Assembly (NCBI GenBank): GCA_963576565.1
Contig: OY755038.1
Span: forward strand, 65,004,908 to 65,068,907
Length of the DNA: 64,000 bases
From: Aspidapion aeneum
Taxonomy: Eukaryota > Arthropoda > Insecta > Coleoptera > Brentidae
Direction of reading: 5' to 3'
The notes beneath the pieces are model-generated. The model had not been told where the DNA came from, did not search any database, and saw only the letters and a program-made list of their open reading frames with translations. This document shows, piece by piece, positions 10,070 through 24,573 of this stretch; positions within the stretch are counted from its first letter, which is position 1; each line of letters starts with the position of its first letter. Both the position numbers and the translations under genes were made by a program.

Positions 10070-10544
10070 CTGCACAAAAAAGTTAATATCTAATATAAAA
10101 TTTGGAATAAAACTTTAGCAAAAGCTACTAACAATGATTACATACAAACTAACTTGAATGAACATTGCCATACATGAAGTTTATATAGGATACTGTTTAA
10201 GAGTTTTTTAGAGTGAGAACATGCAAAAATTGCACTAAATGGAACCTTTCTCTTTCTAGGGCTATGTCCACTAAGTGTTTTATATTTCAACGATACCTAG
10301 GTAAGTAGTTTCGATTATTTATCTGCAAATTGTAAAACCGGTAGAACGTAATGAGTAGGTATAGAATTAGAAAAAGAAAGACAGCAATTGTAGGGCACTG
10401 TGCCCTCACTTTCCTTGTATGTAAAGACCTATCTAGTTTATTACATAAATTATACATTTTGAAGAACATCTCAGTTAAAAAAAATAAAGACACAAAAGTT
10501 TGAAACCAATTTTAGAATTTATGTTAATGGCGGTGCATATCTGA
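10070..10544. other. start of Sidestep intron 2
   Basis: Unique-looking AT-rich DNA between the Ig2 exon and the nested transposons. No feature seen. Confidence 0.45.
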
Positions 10545-10782
10545 ATATAGATGGAAAAATCACTATTTTTTTTTGATGATACAAGCATTCAGTGGAAAGC
10601 ACCCAAAGAAACTGTCCATTATATAGATGTGCAAAAAATAAAAACATGGTGCGATAGTAACCTTCTCTGCTTCAACATAAACAAAACTAACATTCTCTCC
10701 TTTCGAATAACAATAGAATCAATAAGAATAGGACACGAATCAATTGACCCTAAGGCATTTATAAAATTATGGGTCTAGTTAT
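10545..10782 (+). pseudogene. LINE-A reverse transcriptase fragment, upstream part
   Basis: It encodes the catalytic box of a CR1/Jockey-type non-LTR reverse transcriptase as LFFFDDTSIQWKA, followed by KTWCDSNLLCFNINKTNIL. The parallel copy LINE-B has TTFADDKTVVWKN and IKTWCDSNKLSFNIQKTNIL. Part of the family sequence between these two blocks is deleted. The frame breaks at 10783, where a TA-flanked MITE carrying a complete hAT element has been inserted. The sequence resumes at 15409. Confidence 0.8.
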
Positions 10783-11083
10783 TAGGGACCTATTCAGGGG
10801 CGTAACTACCGCCGTATCTGCCGTATCAATTATACGGGGCCCCTGGGAAACGGGGGCCCCCAACATGCGTAAGCAAAAAAATTAATAATTGATTACAAGG
10901 AAATACCATCGATACTCTATTGCAAAGTGAAATCAATATTGAAACTGCATTCTGGAGAGATGTATTGCATCATATAATTAATGTTATAATCACTTTAGCA
11001 TCCTGTAATCTACATTTAAGAGGCCATGATTCTCATTCTGGAAATTTTATGGCAATTTTACGTTTGCTATCTGATTATGATCC

Positions 11084-12703
11084 TAGTTTACATTAATGAC
11101 TTGGCCAATCTCCCAATATCGGGAAAATCTACAACATTTGCAGATGACAAAACAGTCGTATGGAAAAATAAGAATCAAAACGAGCTAAAAAGTAATATCC
11201 AGCAAGATCTTCTCGTAATAAAAACGTGGTGCGACTCAAATAAATTGTCTTTTAATATACAAAAGACAAATATTCTTACATTTAAAGGTTCACTTGAAGA
11301 GATTAAATTAGATAATGTCCCTCTTGAGCAGAAAACGAAGGTAAAGTGTCTAGGGTTACAAAAAGATACAAGACTGAGGTTTGAGGCACACATAGATGAA
11401 CTAAACAAAAAACTGGCTAAAGTGTGCTACATCATTCGATCTTTAGTACAGGAACTTGGCAAGGAAACCGCAATGATGGCGAACTTTCCTCTGATGGAGT
11501 CACATCTGCGGTATGGCATTGCTTTTTGGGTGTACTCCACTTAGGGGTCGGTCCAATCAGTTTCTGTGCTTCAAAAGAGAGCAGTGCGTTATCTTTGTAA
11601 AAAAGGATGCAGAGAATCGTGCAAACCAATATTTTTACAGGAAAACATACTAACTGTACCATGCATCTTCATACTCGAATCAGTATGTTTAATTTTCAAA
11701 AAGTTTTCTGGAGTTACACAAAACAGAAATTATAGCTTTAGAAACAACAACCTACCACTGCCGATTCCAAAATCCACATTAACAAAAAACTCCATTATCT
11801 ATGAGAGCATCAAACTATTCAATTATTTACCTGAAGATTTGAAATCTATTCAAGATTATAAACGATTTCGCATATCAGTTAAAAATCTCCTAGTTACCAA
11901 AGCTTTCTATAGTCTGACTGAGTATTATGAGGCATCATTTTAGGTATATTTTATTTTTATTCTAAAAATTTTTAGAGTTTTTTTATAAAGTTTTTGTATA
12001 GGTATGTTTTAAGTTTTTAAATCTTTGCACTTTTAAATTTTCAAACATTTACTTAATTTTTGTATTTAAGAATTTTATTACTTGTGTTATTTATTTATTT
12101 ATTTATTGTGGTTTTGTGACAATTTTATTCTTTGTTATCATCTTCTTGGATTTAGAGTTATCGAATTATAGACTTAAGGTAAGAATGGGGTAACCTGCGG
12201 GGACATAAAATATTTGTTTGTTTGTTTATTTTATTATATTTTTTGTTATTTTATATTTTTACCGGCTTCAGGATTAAATTATATTAATTTGGTTTAGAGG
12301 TTGATATGGGCAATTTTAAAGACTGTCTGAATTACTATTATTATTTATAATTGTGCCGTTAGAAGTGATAGTAGTATTAAATTTTATTTAGCATACAAAA
12401 TATTTATATTTTCAAACTAAATTATAAACTTTGACATTTTGAATATCTTTAGTTTAAATGAAGATTGTTATGTTTTTGGTGACAAACCTGTTTAAGAACT
12501 TCAATTGGCTCTCAATATTGCAAAGAAAGGAAAACATGTGAAACAGCGCCAATAATAATGTGTTTAAAATAATGTGTTTAAAATAATAATATTCCATTGA
12601 AATTAACGACTATCTAGTGTATGTATAAATAAAAATTGCTTTGTCAATAGAAATTAAGATTTTTTTAGACAATAAAGCTTACTGAATTGAAATTGAATTG
12701 AAA
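11084..12703 (+). mobile_element. LINE-B, 5'-truncated CR1/Jockey-like element
   Basis: The inserted LINE is flanked by a 7-base duplication ATGATCC (11077-11083 and 12704-12710) that splits a Tyr-Asp-Pro stretch of the hAT transposase. It starts inside the reverse transcriptase (VYINDLANL, then TTFADDKTVVWKN) and continues through LRYGIAFWVYST. After one stop at 11542 it goes on to LQKRAVRYLCKKG and IYESIKLFNYLPEDL, ending at 11943. The 3' UTR runs to an AATAAA at about 12671 and a short GAATTGAAAT repeat tail. Such microsatellite tails are usual in this clade. Its protein is close to that of LINE-A. Confidence 0.88.
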
Positions 12704-13687
12704 ATGATCCAACTTTAAAAGAACTTCTTTTAAAACCAAATAGCAAAATAAAGTTTTTAAGCCCTAAGATTCAAAATGAAATAATTTATTTGCTTAGTAC
12801 CGCAGTTAGGAACAATATTATCTCCATTGACCTTACTTTCTGTAGTTTTTCTATCACAGAAAGTGATGATAATGTGCCTAAAGAAATAAAAATCTGTGAG
12901 TCAATTTTGGGGTTTATAGCAGTATCCGATTGCACAGCTGAAGGCCTAAAAACTGAAATTTTAAATTCGATTAAACAATATGGAATTGATTTGACTAAAT
13001 GTAGAGGGCAGGGATACGATGGAGGAAATGTTATGTCGGGTGTTTATGGGGGAGTACAAACCCTAATAAAAGAGAATGCTCCGAATGCTGATTATGTTCA
13101 TTGTGCTTGTGAACGCATTAAATTTAGTTTTGAACGATGCTGCGAAACATATTCGTGAAGTGTCGACTTTTTTCGATAATTTAGAAAAAATATATACTTT
13201 TTTTGGCAGTAGTATACAACGCTGGGCAATGTTAAGTGACGATTCAACTAAAAAATATTTAATTACCCTTAAGAAGGTATGTCCTACTAGATGGTCTTCA
13301 AGGAACGCCGCTTTATTAGCGGTGAAGAAAAATGATTTATTAATCATGAAAACTTTGTACCAGCTTAATTTGATTTCGAAAAAAAAAGACGAACGTAAAG
13401 AATGTAAAAATATAATTAGGATTTTAGAGAGTTATGATTTTTTAGTGCTTGTTACATTTTTTCTTCGCTATTTAAAATCATTAATCCTGTTTCTAAAGCT
13501 CTATAGCATGAAAATATTGACTTACAGAAAGCTAGTATTTTATTAGATAATCTTTTGAATAGACTGTGCGAATTAAGAAATCAAAATTCATTCAATAGAT
13601 TGCTTAATGAGTCCAAAGACTTAGCAAAAGAGTGGGGGATAACAACTGTTTTCAAAAACAAAAGGCAAAAGATAACGAAGCGTTTTT

Positions 13688-14390
13688 AGCTCACACTACC
13701 ACTATAAGTAGTGTGAGCTATGGTGATCGTAATTTTTTCGAGAAAAAAAAAGTTGCTCCGATTTCAAAATTTTTTATATATCTTTGCGTTTCAGATGATT
13801 TTGAAACTTTTTTGTTTTGCTGTCTGTATGTCTGTCTGTATGTCTGTCTGTAACGACCAACCCGCATAACTCAAAAACCGCTTGTCCGATTTTAATGAAA
13901 TTTGGTACCTAAGTTGGGTCTTGGGCCGTAATGGTCCCATTAAAAAATGAACAAAATCCACCGAACGCAAGCCAAATAAAAGGGTGGGGGTAGATTCCAA
14001 AAATTAGAGTTTATGTGAAAATATGGCGTGTGTGATATCAAACGAAAGGTAATTAAGACTGGAGTTAAAAAAAATGAATTTTAGTTTATTTAAAAAAAAG
14101 GGTGGGGATAGATGTCAAAAATTAGAGTTTAAGTGAAAATATGGCGTGTGTGATATCAAACGAAAGGTAATTGAGTCTGGAGTTAAACAAAATACATTTT
14201 AGTTTTTTTAAAAGGGTGGGGGTAGATTGAAAAAATTTGAGTTTAAGTCAAAACATGGCTTGTGTGGTATCAAACGAAAGGTAATTGAGTCTGGAGTTGA
14301 ATAAAATATATTTCTGTTTGTGATTATATTAGCTCACACTATAACTATAGTACCTAGTGTGAGCTTAGGTGCCCATAGATTGGCAGAGTA
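13688..14390 (+). mobile_element. Helentron-like non-autonomous element, copy 1 (in hAT)
   Basis: The element opens with an AGCTCACAC...GTGTGAGCT hairpin, then a CGAGAAAAAAAAAGTTGC block, a short GTCT/GTAT microsatellite (13810-13851), and a core ACCGCTTGTCCGATTTTAAT. Three diverged copies of an ATATGGCGTGTGTGATATCA unit of about 115 bases follow. It closes with a second hairpin and TTGGCAGAGTA. This layout (subterminal hairpins, GTCY microsatellite beside a conserved core, tandem unit) matches the insect DINE-1/INE-1 or mini-me type of Helentron derivative. It interrupts the hAT transposase in a run of T. Confidence 0.75.
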
Positions 14391-15408
14391 TTTTGATGAG
14401 TTATCACAAGATGAGAGAATTTCAGACCCGGAATCCTATTTCAAAGTCAATGTTTACTATTGCTGTTTAGATATATTAATTTCTCAAACAAAACAAAGAT
14501 TTTAGAGCCTCCGCGACCTGAGTAGTATGTTCGATATATTACAACCAGAGAAACTCCTGTCCTCTTCAAACGAAGAGATATTGAAAGCTTCCACAAAACT
14601 GTCGGCTAAATACAGTGAAGATATAGCAGCTAATCTTTACGATCAATTAAAGGCTCTAAGAACATGCCTTTAATCTGAAATTCAAAAAATTAATTCCATT
14701 AAAGAACTCCTTGAATTATTGCTGATAAAATTCCATAGTCCATGCTTTTTATTCTTGACTCTTGCAGTTACAACCCCAACTGCTGAAATAAGTTTTTCAA
14801 AATTAAAACTGATAAAAAATTACTTAAGAACTTCCATGGGACAGGAACGCCTGTCAGACCTGTCACTATTGTCCATAGAGGCAAAAACTTTGGAAAAACT
14901 GAGGCCATCGTTAGCTATAAATGATTTAATAAATGAATTTGCCGAAAAAAAGGCAAGGAGAGTGTATATTTAGTTTGAATTAAGTATTTGTAAATTTTTT
15001 GGAAAAAGTGACAGATTGATAATTATGATGAATAAATATTTCTTTCAATTTTGTAAATTTTTTTTCTTTTGTGAGAAATCTTCCCATTACTAAGGGCCCC
15101 CAAACCAATTTTTATATGGGGCCCCGCCAAGGCGCGTTACGCCACTGGACCTATTGCAATAGTGCCAGGCACAAATTGTGCCGAGCACTATATTGACAGT
15201 TTCGCATTACAAACTGACAGTTGATCTTTTAAAATTGACATACCAAAATCGAATTTATAAATACCGTTGTTTATTTTCCATTAATAGTGGCGTCACTATT
15301 AAATCCGGCTCGTATAATACACAAAGGCCTAATTTTGAAAGGACACAGCTGTTCTTATAATGAGAAACTGTCAATATAGTGCCAGGCACAAATTGCAATA
15401 GGTCCCTA

Positions 15409-15975
15409 TTAAAAACAAACTAAATTTCTTTAGCATATAACTCTTCTTAACTTAACTAAATAATTATCATCTGCATGCTTTGCTATCAGTATAGTAGAGA
15501 GAACTAAACTTTGAAACAGCTCAAGCCACTTACTTTGCCTTATTTGATTCCAAAATGAGATATGGAATTGCATTCTGAGGACTTTGTTGTTTCATTCTTT
15601 TTGAGTCAGTCTTAATTCTACAAAAGCGAACAGTATACGCAAACTATTTAATTTCAATCCTCAAGAACATGTGGCCTTCAACTTTTTAAAATGGCAAGGA
15701 TATTAGTATTACCGTGTCTTTTTATTTTGGAGACAGTCAGCTCAGTTCATAAAAAGAAGGTTCAAGAACTAGGCACTCAAACTGCTTGTTGCTACACAGC
15801 TCGTCAATGTGAGAACTTACCTCTTCCAATACCTAGGCTAGCTTTGGCAAAACATTCTTTGATTTACGAAAGTACAAAATTATACAATCATTTACCCATG
15901 GCATTTAGACAAACTCAAGATTTAAAAATATTCAGAAGGTTAGTACGTAATTGCTTTAAAATAGGAGCTTTGTAA
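15409..15975 (+). pseudogene. LINE-A, downstream part
   Basis: The LINE-A sequence resumes after the MITE. Recognisable pieces are DSKMRYGIAFW (near 15550, frameshifted), CENLPLPIPRLALAKHSLIY, ESTKLYNHLPMAF and LKIFRRLVRNCFKIGAL at the C terminus. They align with the LINE-B end (LPLPIPKSTLTKNSIIY). Several frameshifts show a dead copy. Confidence 0.8.
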
Positions 15976-16046
15976 TGAGTATTACACAGATAGGTTTGAT
16001 AAAGGTACATCAAATTTGAGTAACTTTGTAGTTATATGTCTATATT

Positions 16047-19408
<3,362 letters not shown>

Positions 19409-19484
19409 TTTTTATTACACTTTTATTATGTAATCGGAATTTTAATTTTAATTTTAAGTTAACTTTTAAGTTAACATGTTTATT

Positions 19485-20228
19485 AGCTCACACATATACT
19501 ATACTATAGTAGTGTGAGCTATGGTGATCCTAATTTTTTCGAGAAAAAAAAAGTTGCTCCGATTTCAAAAATTTTTATATATCTTTGCGTTTCAGATGAT
19601 AATTCTTTTTTGTTGCGCCGTCTGTCTGTCTGTCTGTATGTCTGTCTGTCTGTATGTATATCTGTCTGTATGTCTGTAACGACCAACGCGCATAACTCAA
19701 AAACCGCTTGGCCGATTTTAATGAAATTTGGTACCTAGGCTGGGTCTTGGGTCGAGATGGTCCCATTTAAAAATGAACAAAATCCACCGAACAGAAACCA
19801 AATAAAAGGGTGGGGGTAGATTTCAAAAATTAGAGTTTATGTGAAAATATGGCGTGTGTGATATCAAACGAAAGGTAATTGAGTCTGCAGTTAAACAAAA
19901 TACATTTTAATTTATTTAAAAAAAAGGGTGGGGGTGTATTTTAAAAATTAGAGTTTAAGTGAAAATATGGCGTGTGTGATATCAAACGAAAGGTAATTGA
20001 GTCCGGAGTTTAACAAAATACATTTTAGTTTTTTGTTTTTTTTAAGGGTGGGGGTAGATTTCAAAAATTTGAGTTTAAGTCAAAACATGGCTTGTGTGGT
20101 ATCAAACAAAAGGTAATTTAGTCTGGAGTTAAATAAAATATATTTCCGTTTTTAGTTATATTAGCTCACACGTACACTATAACTATAGTACCTAGTGTGA
20201 GCGTAGGGGCCCATATATTGGCAGAGTA
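19485..20228 (+). mobile_element. Helentron-like element, copy 3
   Basis: Head-to-tail with copy 2, separated by 76 bases of T-rich DNA. It has the 5' hairpin, a short GTCT/GTAT microsatellite (19620-19678), the core ACCGCTTGGCCGATTTTAAT, three tandem units and the 3' hairpin with TTGGCAGAGTA. It keeps the AACGACCAACGCGCATAAC segment that copy 2 has lost. Confidence 0.78.
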
Positions 20229-20560
20229 TTTTTTAAGTAGGTACTGTCCCGTGTGTGTAGGTTTCCTATATACAGTGGTTTCAATGTTTCTGGCTATTCG
20301 TATGACATTGTGAATTTAATTGTTGATCCAATACCGTTGAGATGGTATAGAAAATTCTGCAGTACTCCACCATTTTTCGGCCATATAACCAGTGCACGTA
20401 GGTCCTTCCTAGCACTTGATGTCAAGTGAAGTTGTCAGCACGTCTGTAAAGACTTTTTACATAAAAATTTACAAATCTATCATCGGGATCTAGAAAACAT
20501 TTTAATGAGCACTTTTTTTCACAGTTTTAGTTGGGGGTGCATCGAGGGGTACATACTCAC
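20229..20560. other. end of Sidestep intron 2
   Basis: Unique-looking DNA between copy 3 and the Ig2 exon. No feature seen. Confidence 0.45.
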
Positions 20561-20677
20561 CCCCGGTTACTTGGCAGGATAAAAAAAGTTCGTGGCCTTC
20601 CAAAAAAGGTCCTGCCGAAGCACCAAGCTTAATTTCTCGCCCTTCTGCATCAAAAATTTTAGGACTAGATGGTTGAT
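20561..20677 (-). CDS. Sidestep-like receptor, exon encoding the first half of Ig2
   Basis: Exon of 117 bases between a CTTTTTTTTTCAG acceptor and a GTGAGTATG donor. It completes a codon with two bases, gives 38 codons and leaves one base. The peptide reads QPSSPKIFDAEGREIK, then AGPFLEGHELFLSCQVTGG. The AGPxxEGxxLxLxCxVxGG block with the B-strand cysteine is a strong Sidestep Ig2 signature. It is separated from the next exon by a 10.5-kb intron that is mostly transposons. Confidence 0.92.
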
Positions 20678-21587
20678 CTGAAAAAAAAAGAAATGTTCAG
20701 GACTTTAACAAATTTAGTAGGTACTCAATGATGGCCTTATAGGCTTACAGGATTATTCATCCGTTTAGTATTTTTTGAGTAATTAGTATAGTATTTGTCA
20801 CAAAATGTCCAAGAGTTGACATCATTTTTGATTTAGTGATTATCGCAATGTTCAAATTTTTTCTTTTTTTTTTCTTTTTTGCAAATTTATAACAAATTAT
20901 TTTGAAACAATTTGTGTTTCCTTGGCTGGCAGGGCGGGACAGATTTGATATAGATAATTGGCTTCTATTTCAAAATGTTAGTTATTCAAATATCTTTAAA
21001 ACAAAGTATCACTCAATTTAAAACAATCAAGCAGACCGCCCCTATACCGCCTCCTAATGCAGAGAAAGCACACTTGCATAAAATAGATATTTTGATGTTG
21101 TAAATCACTGCCAAGTATGTTATCTTCAATAGTTCAGAAGATGTATGAGTGGATTCAAATAAAAATTGAAGAAAAGAATACAGTTTTTTTTCACAAAAAA
21201 AAGTTTATGTAGAAAAATAAAAAAAAAGGCAAAAGAAGGCTAAGTCAACATGTCATAAGGTAGAACGAGCCTTCATAAAGATGACACCAATTTATCATAT
21301 TGCTCAAACTTGCACTTTCTACTAGCAAAATAAAGGAACACCTGTTGCAGCGATTTGTAAAATTTTCGCTGCAGGTTGAGAAATAGGGGTGGTGGTTCTT
21401 GTTATTACTTCATCTTAAATAGCATAAACAAACTACAATTACTCAAATAAATAAATAAATAATGGTAGGTATTTAGGCTTCTCTTTAAAATTGCGGCGAT
21501 TTAATTTTTATTTAAATTTATTCTGGGATTTTTCATCCAATCGCCCAGTTTCGCAAAGTTTGTGCAAGGTTAAATAAAGCATTTTAA
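20678..21587. other. Sidestep intron 1, left part
   Basis: AT-rich intronic DNA with a short AAAT repeat near 21450. No gene or mobile element recognised before the Harbinger-type element. Confidence 0.45.
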
Positions 21588-23259
21588 GGGCCGGTTTATC
21601 AATGGAGGGGTATCTCGTCGTGTTAGCTAGCCCAGGGCCAACTCTAACCTTAGGGTAACCCTCGAGTTAAAGAGAAAAGTGTTTATCCACACCATTTTAA
21701 CCTAGAGCTCCGAAACTCGTAGGTTGGCAATGCTGATAACAATCGACCATCTAAGTTTTCCCTTCTTATTTGATAATCTATGGTATTTTTGACATTTTGT
21801 GGTTATAATCATATGCTTTTATTTTTGGTTTTGGGTGTTTTTTTTTTAAAAATGATTTAAAAAAATCTTATACACCTTCTTCAGTTATTATGCTCTAGTC
21901 AGTAAGTATTTACTACGTATGATGAAAATAGTTTAGCTACATAAAAATTAGCATGTAGCTCAAAATTTGTAAATTGTTTCTGCTGTACTTGTACTAAAAA
22001 TAAAAATGCATCTATAGGTACCTATCTACCTATTAAAGCTAGATTTATACATTACATAATTTAAGAGATAAAATGAGTTAAAAGCAAATGGATTAATGTC
22101 CATATTGGATCATAATGCTGCATGTTTTAAGTTTATTTTTAAACTACTACACCTATTTTATTTTTGTGACAGATCATGTCTTTGCAAGGAAACAAATAAA
22201 CTTCTCTAAACTTGGGCATTCTAATGAAGAAATATTAACAAGGTACGTCAACAAGAAATAATGGTAATAGTTTCTGGCACATGAAACTGTTATCCCGGAA
22301 TGACTGATTTACAAACACCCTGTGCAGAGCAAGAGGTTTCCTGGCTGACCAGAGGTTGTTTCAAAACCTTCATTTTATATATTATTTATTCTGTAGCAGA
22401 TTTTTTTTTAATTATAAATGTGCTCTAGCATGTTTGAATTATTTTAGTATTTTATTTTGATGTTAATCTATAAGTTAATTGTTGATTATTTTTAATTCCT
22501 AAAACACTGTTGCAAAAACATTCAACTAATTTATTTGCACTGTTGTATAACAAAAGAAGTTGTTAGTCATTTTTCAGGGGCCCCCAAATAAAATTAAAAA
22601 ACTAAGTGTTTGAAGTACATTCACTTTTTATTTTGCATTTTTAAATAAATATAAAATGTTTTAAAACTATATAGATAAATTAGAATTATAATAAAACTGG
22701 TTGATGATGATTCATATGTGAATGGGCCTTGCAGCCTTCTCACTGTGACCACCAGAGCGTCTGTATTGTGGCTCGGTAAAAATAGTAGTATAGCTCTGTT
22801 GGCGGGTGGGATATTTATTGGGTTATTTATAGTGCTTTTCTATTAAGCATTATCTTGCTCATAGAAAAAATATTTGGGGCTTGCTTGGTAGACTGCTCCC
22901 ATTGCAAAAATCTCCATGTCTGTGGGGAATTCCATCATCTCAGCCTCGCACCATATGAAGTATCGCCACTGCTGTTGTAAAAATTTCGGAGCATCGTATT
23001 TAACACTTATAAAATTAAAGTGCACAATTTAAATGTTATGCTTTTGAGAAAAATCAACCAAAATAAAAAAAACACTTTAAAATAATTCAAAATTTATTAA
23101 CTTTATTAACACGTTAACCTGCCGTCCGAGCGCGGGTCAAGTTAGCCTAGGGTTAACCCTCGAGTTTGCAGTTAACCTTGGATGGATAAACACTTTCGAC
23201 AACTTTAGCCCCGGGCTATATCTAACTCGAGGGGTATCCCTCCATTGATAAACCGGCCC
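21588..23259. mobile_element. PIF/Harbinger-type DNA transposon, non-autonomous
   Basis: The inverted ends are GGGCCGGTTTATCAATGGAG (left) and CTCCATTGATAAACCGGCCC type (right). A 3-base TAA duplication flanks it (21585-21587, 23260-23262), the PIF/Harbinger target type. TIRs extend imperfectly for over 100 bases and share a GTTAACCCTCGAGTT motif. The 1.67-kb interior has two weak coding traces: RKQINFSKLGHSNEEIL at about 22187 (plus, Myb/SANT-like at best) and a 60-residue minus frame at 23025-22843. No DDE transposase was found. Confidence 0.82.
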
Positions 23260-23285
23260 TAAAACAAACACAAACAACCAAGTAC

Positions 23286-23350
23286 CTAGCCAGGAATCGA
23301 ACCAGGAGCGCCGGTGTGGGGAGCAAACATTCCATCCACTATACCATGCG
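23286..23350 (-). other. tRNA-like sequence (SINE head or tRNA pseudogene)
   Basis: The minus strand has GGTATAGTGGATGG resembling a pol III A box, and CTGGTTCGATTCCTGG resembling a B box with an imperfect T arm, at tRNA-like spacing. The acceptor stem is poor. It could be a SINE head or an old tRNA pseudogene. It adjoins the right end of the Harbinger-type element. Confidence 0.4.
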
Positions 23351-24358
23351 ACGGCGACTGCGAAAATGTATTTAATAACATTAAGAGGTGTCAGAAAACA
23401 ATTGGGTGCTATAAAAAAAGTAAAAAAATTGTAAACTACGTGAGTTAAAGCGCTAAAAGTTCAAGTATTGTTCTGCTTAGAACTAATGCCATTAAGGAAT
23501 AATTTTCGGTACGAAAATGCATAATAAGATCGCCATACAGGCCACTAGTTGATGTAGTACTCTGTATTTTAATTTAGAATTATTGTTGTCACAATTTTTT
23601 AAGTAGCCCAATTATAACACAAACTACAAGTTTTGTTTTTTCTTCGTACGCTATCCACCCAGTTTTAATCATTATGAGTACCTACCTAAAATTTTTAGGT
23701 CACCTTAATAATGTACTTTTCAAACTAACTCTATTCAAGATTCTAGAACTTTCTTATTTCTTTGCCGATCTTAACAATTGATATATTATTACTCTTGAAA
23801 AAGAGAGGATTTTATGGTCTAACGTTAGTTTTTGCTCCAGTCACAAACACCATAAATTTGCAGGGTGGATCAAAAATGCATATCTACATATTTTTAAACA
23901 TTCTGGCAACCTTAAATTGATAAAGATTGTCTATTTTGACACTAAATTTGTAGATTTTTTGATCTTTTATTTCCAAAATGGCCAACACTGTCAACATTTA
24001 AGAGAAACTTATATATTTAAAGATATTCTTAAAGCTCGTTCTTTGCAAAAAGCTTAGCCATAATATTCAATGACAGGCTAGCAAAGTTATAGGCATTTAA
24101 TAAGACTTAAATTTTCTTCAAACAATTTTTTTTGGATCTCCCTCATTTGAGGTAATATGATTACAGCAGCAAATTTTTCGCGACACTAAAACCTGCTCTT
24201 TATACAGTGTTTATAAAATACACTTTTACGTCTTTTGGATTAAAAGTAATAAGCAAAAAACCTGATGTCCAACCGCTCCCATAAACTTGTTCCACTGTGT
24301 GCCAATAACTAAAAATAAATAAAACTATTCACATTATTGTAAGTCGGTCCTTACTAAC
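23351..24358. other. Sidestep intron 1, right part
   Basis: AT-rich intronic DNA with no recognised element. Confidence 0.45.
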
Positions 24359-24573
24359 CTACTAAAGTTAAGTTAACTTGAAAATTTCGAGTCGGCGAAT
24401 TGACAAAATCCACCCTACATCGAAACACGCCTTGGTCACTTTCTATGACGTTCTGTATCCTCAAGCGTGCTCTGGATGGTTCATCGTCGCCAACAAAATA
24501 AGAGCGTCTTCCCAAGTCGTCGCTCATTGCCAGATGGGAGGCCATTGAAAGAGGACCGCCTCGTGCATCCAAG
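24359..24573 (-). CDS. Sidestep-like receptor, exon encoding the second half of Ig1
   Basis: Exon of 215 bases after a TTCTTAATTTTAG acceptor, ending before GTTAGT. One base completes a codon, 71 codons follow and one base remains, which fits the exon at 20677. The peptide begins LDARGG, the conserved SxDAR motif of Sidestep Ig1. It carries RRSYFVGDDEPSRARLRIQN and then SDQGVFRCRVDFVNSPTRNF, with the DxGxYxCRVDFxxSPTRN motif that defines this family. The first half of Ig1 and the signal peptide must lie upstream (to the right); I could not find them in the window. Confidence 0.92.

Larger units (their letters stand above)
10870..14973 (+). pseudogene. hAT transposase (ZMYM1/DUF4371-like), broken by insertions
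   Basis: Pieces of one transposase lie at 10870-11083, 12704-13687 and 14391-14973. The N-terminal part reads AFWRDVLHHIINVI and NFMAILRLLSDYDP. The middle carries DLTKCRGQGYDGGNVMSGVY, PTRWSSRNAALL and HIREVSTFFD. The C-terminal dimerisation domain shows TPTAEISFSKLKLIKNYLR and LSLLSIEAK. hAT transposases cut and paste DNA using a DDE core in an RNase H fold. The frame is broken by a LINE insertion at 11083, a one-base shift near 13110, further shifts and a stop near 13510-13546, the Helentron-like insertion at 13687, and internal stops near 14505 and 14673. The element cannot make its own enzyme. Confidence 0.9.
10795..15147 (+). mobile_element. hAT DNA transposon with 8-bp target duplication
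   Basis: The left end is CAGGGGCGTAAC and the right end GTTACGCCACTG, typical hAT terminal inverted repeats. Identical 8-base duplications GACCTATT flank it (10787-10794 and 15148-15155), the diagnostic hAT target size. The element is 4,353 bases including two later insertions (LINE-B at 11084-12703 and a Helentron-like copy at 13688-14390). Without them it would be about 2.0 kb. Confidence 0.95.
10783..15408. mobile_element. TA-flanked MITE split by a hAT element
   Basis: The ends GGGACCTATTGCAATAG and CTATTGCAATAGGTCCC type repeats are inverted and flanked by TA (10783-10784 and 15407-15408). Only 10 bases of the left end precede the hAT (10795-15147). Removing the hAT and its 8-base duplication leaves about 261 bases with long terminal inverted repeats (ACTATATTGACAGTTTC in both). 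It interrupts LINE-A. Confidence 0.88.

Noticed and set aside
11026..11083. Start of the 172-codon frame taken as a LINE start
   Set aside because: This part is out-of-frame hAT sequence; the LINE begins at 11084 after the ATGATCC duplication.
13632..13853. 73-codon frame
   Set aside because: It runs from shifted hAT sequence into the Helentron-like element, so it is chimeric noise.
24264..24312. Possible extra Sidestep exon between an AG and a GTTTTTT site on the minus strand
   Set aside because: Its length (about 47 bases) would break the frame, and the exons at 24573-24359 and 20677-20561 already join in phase.
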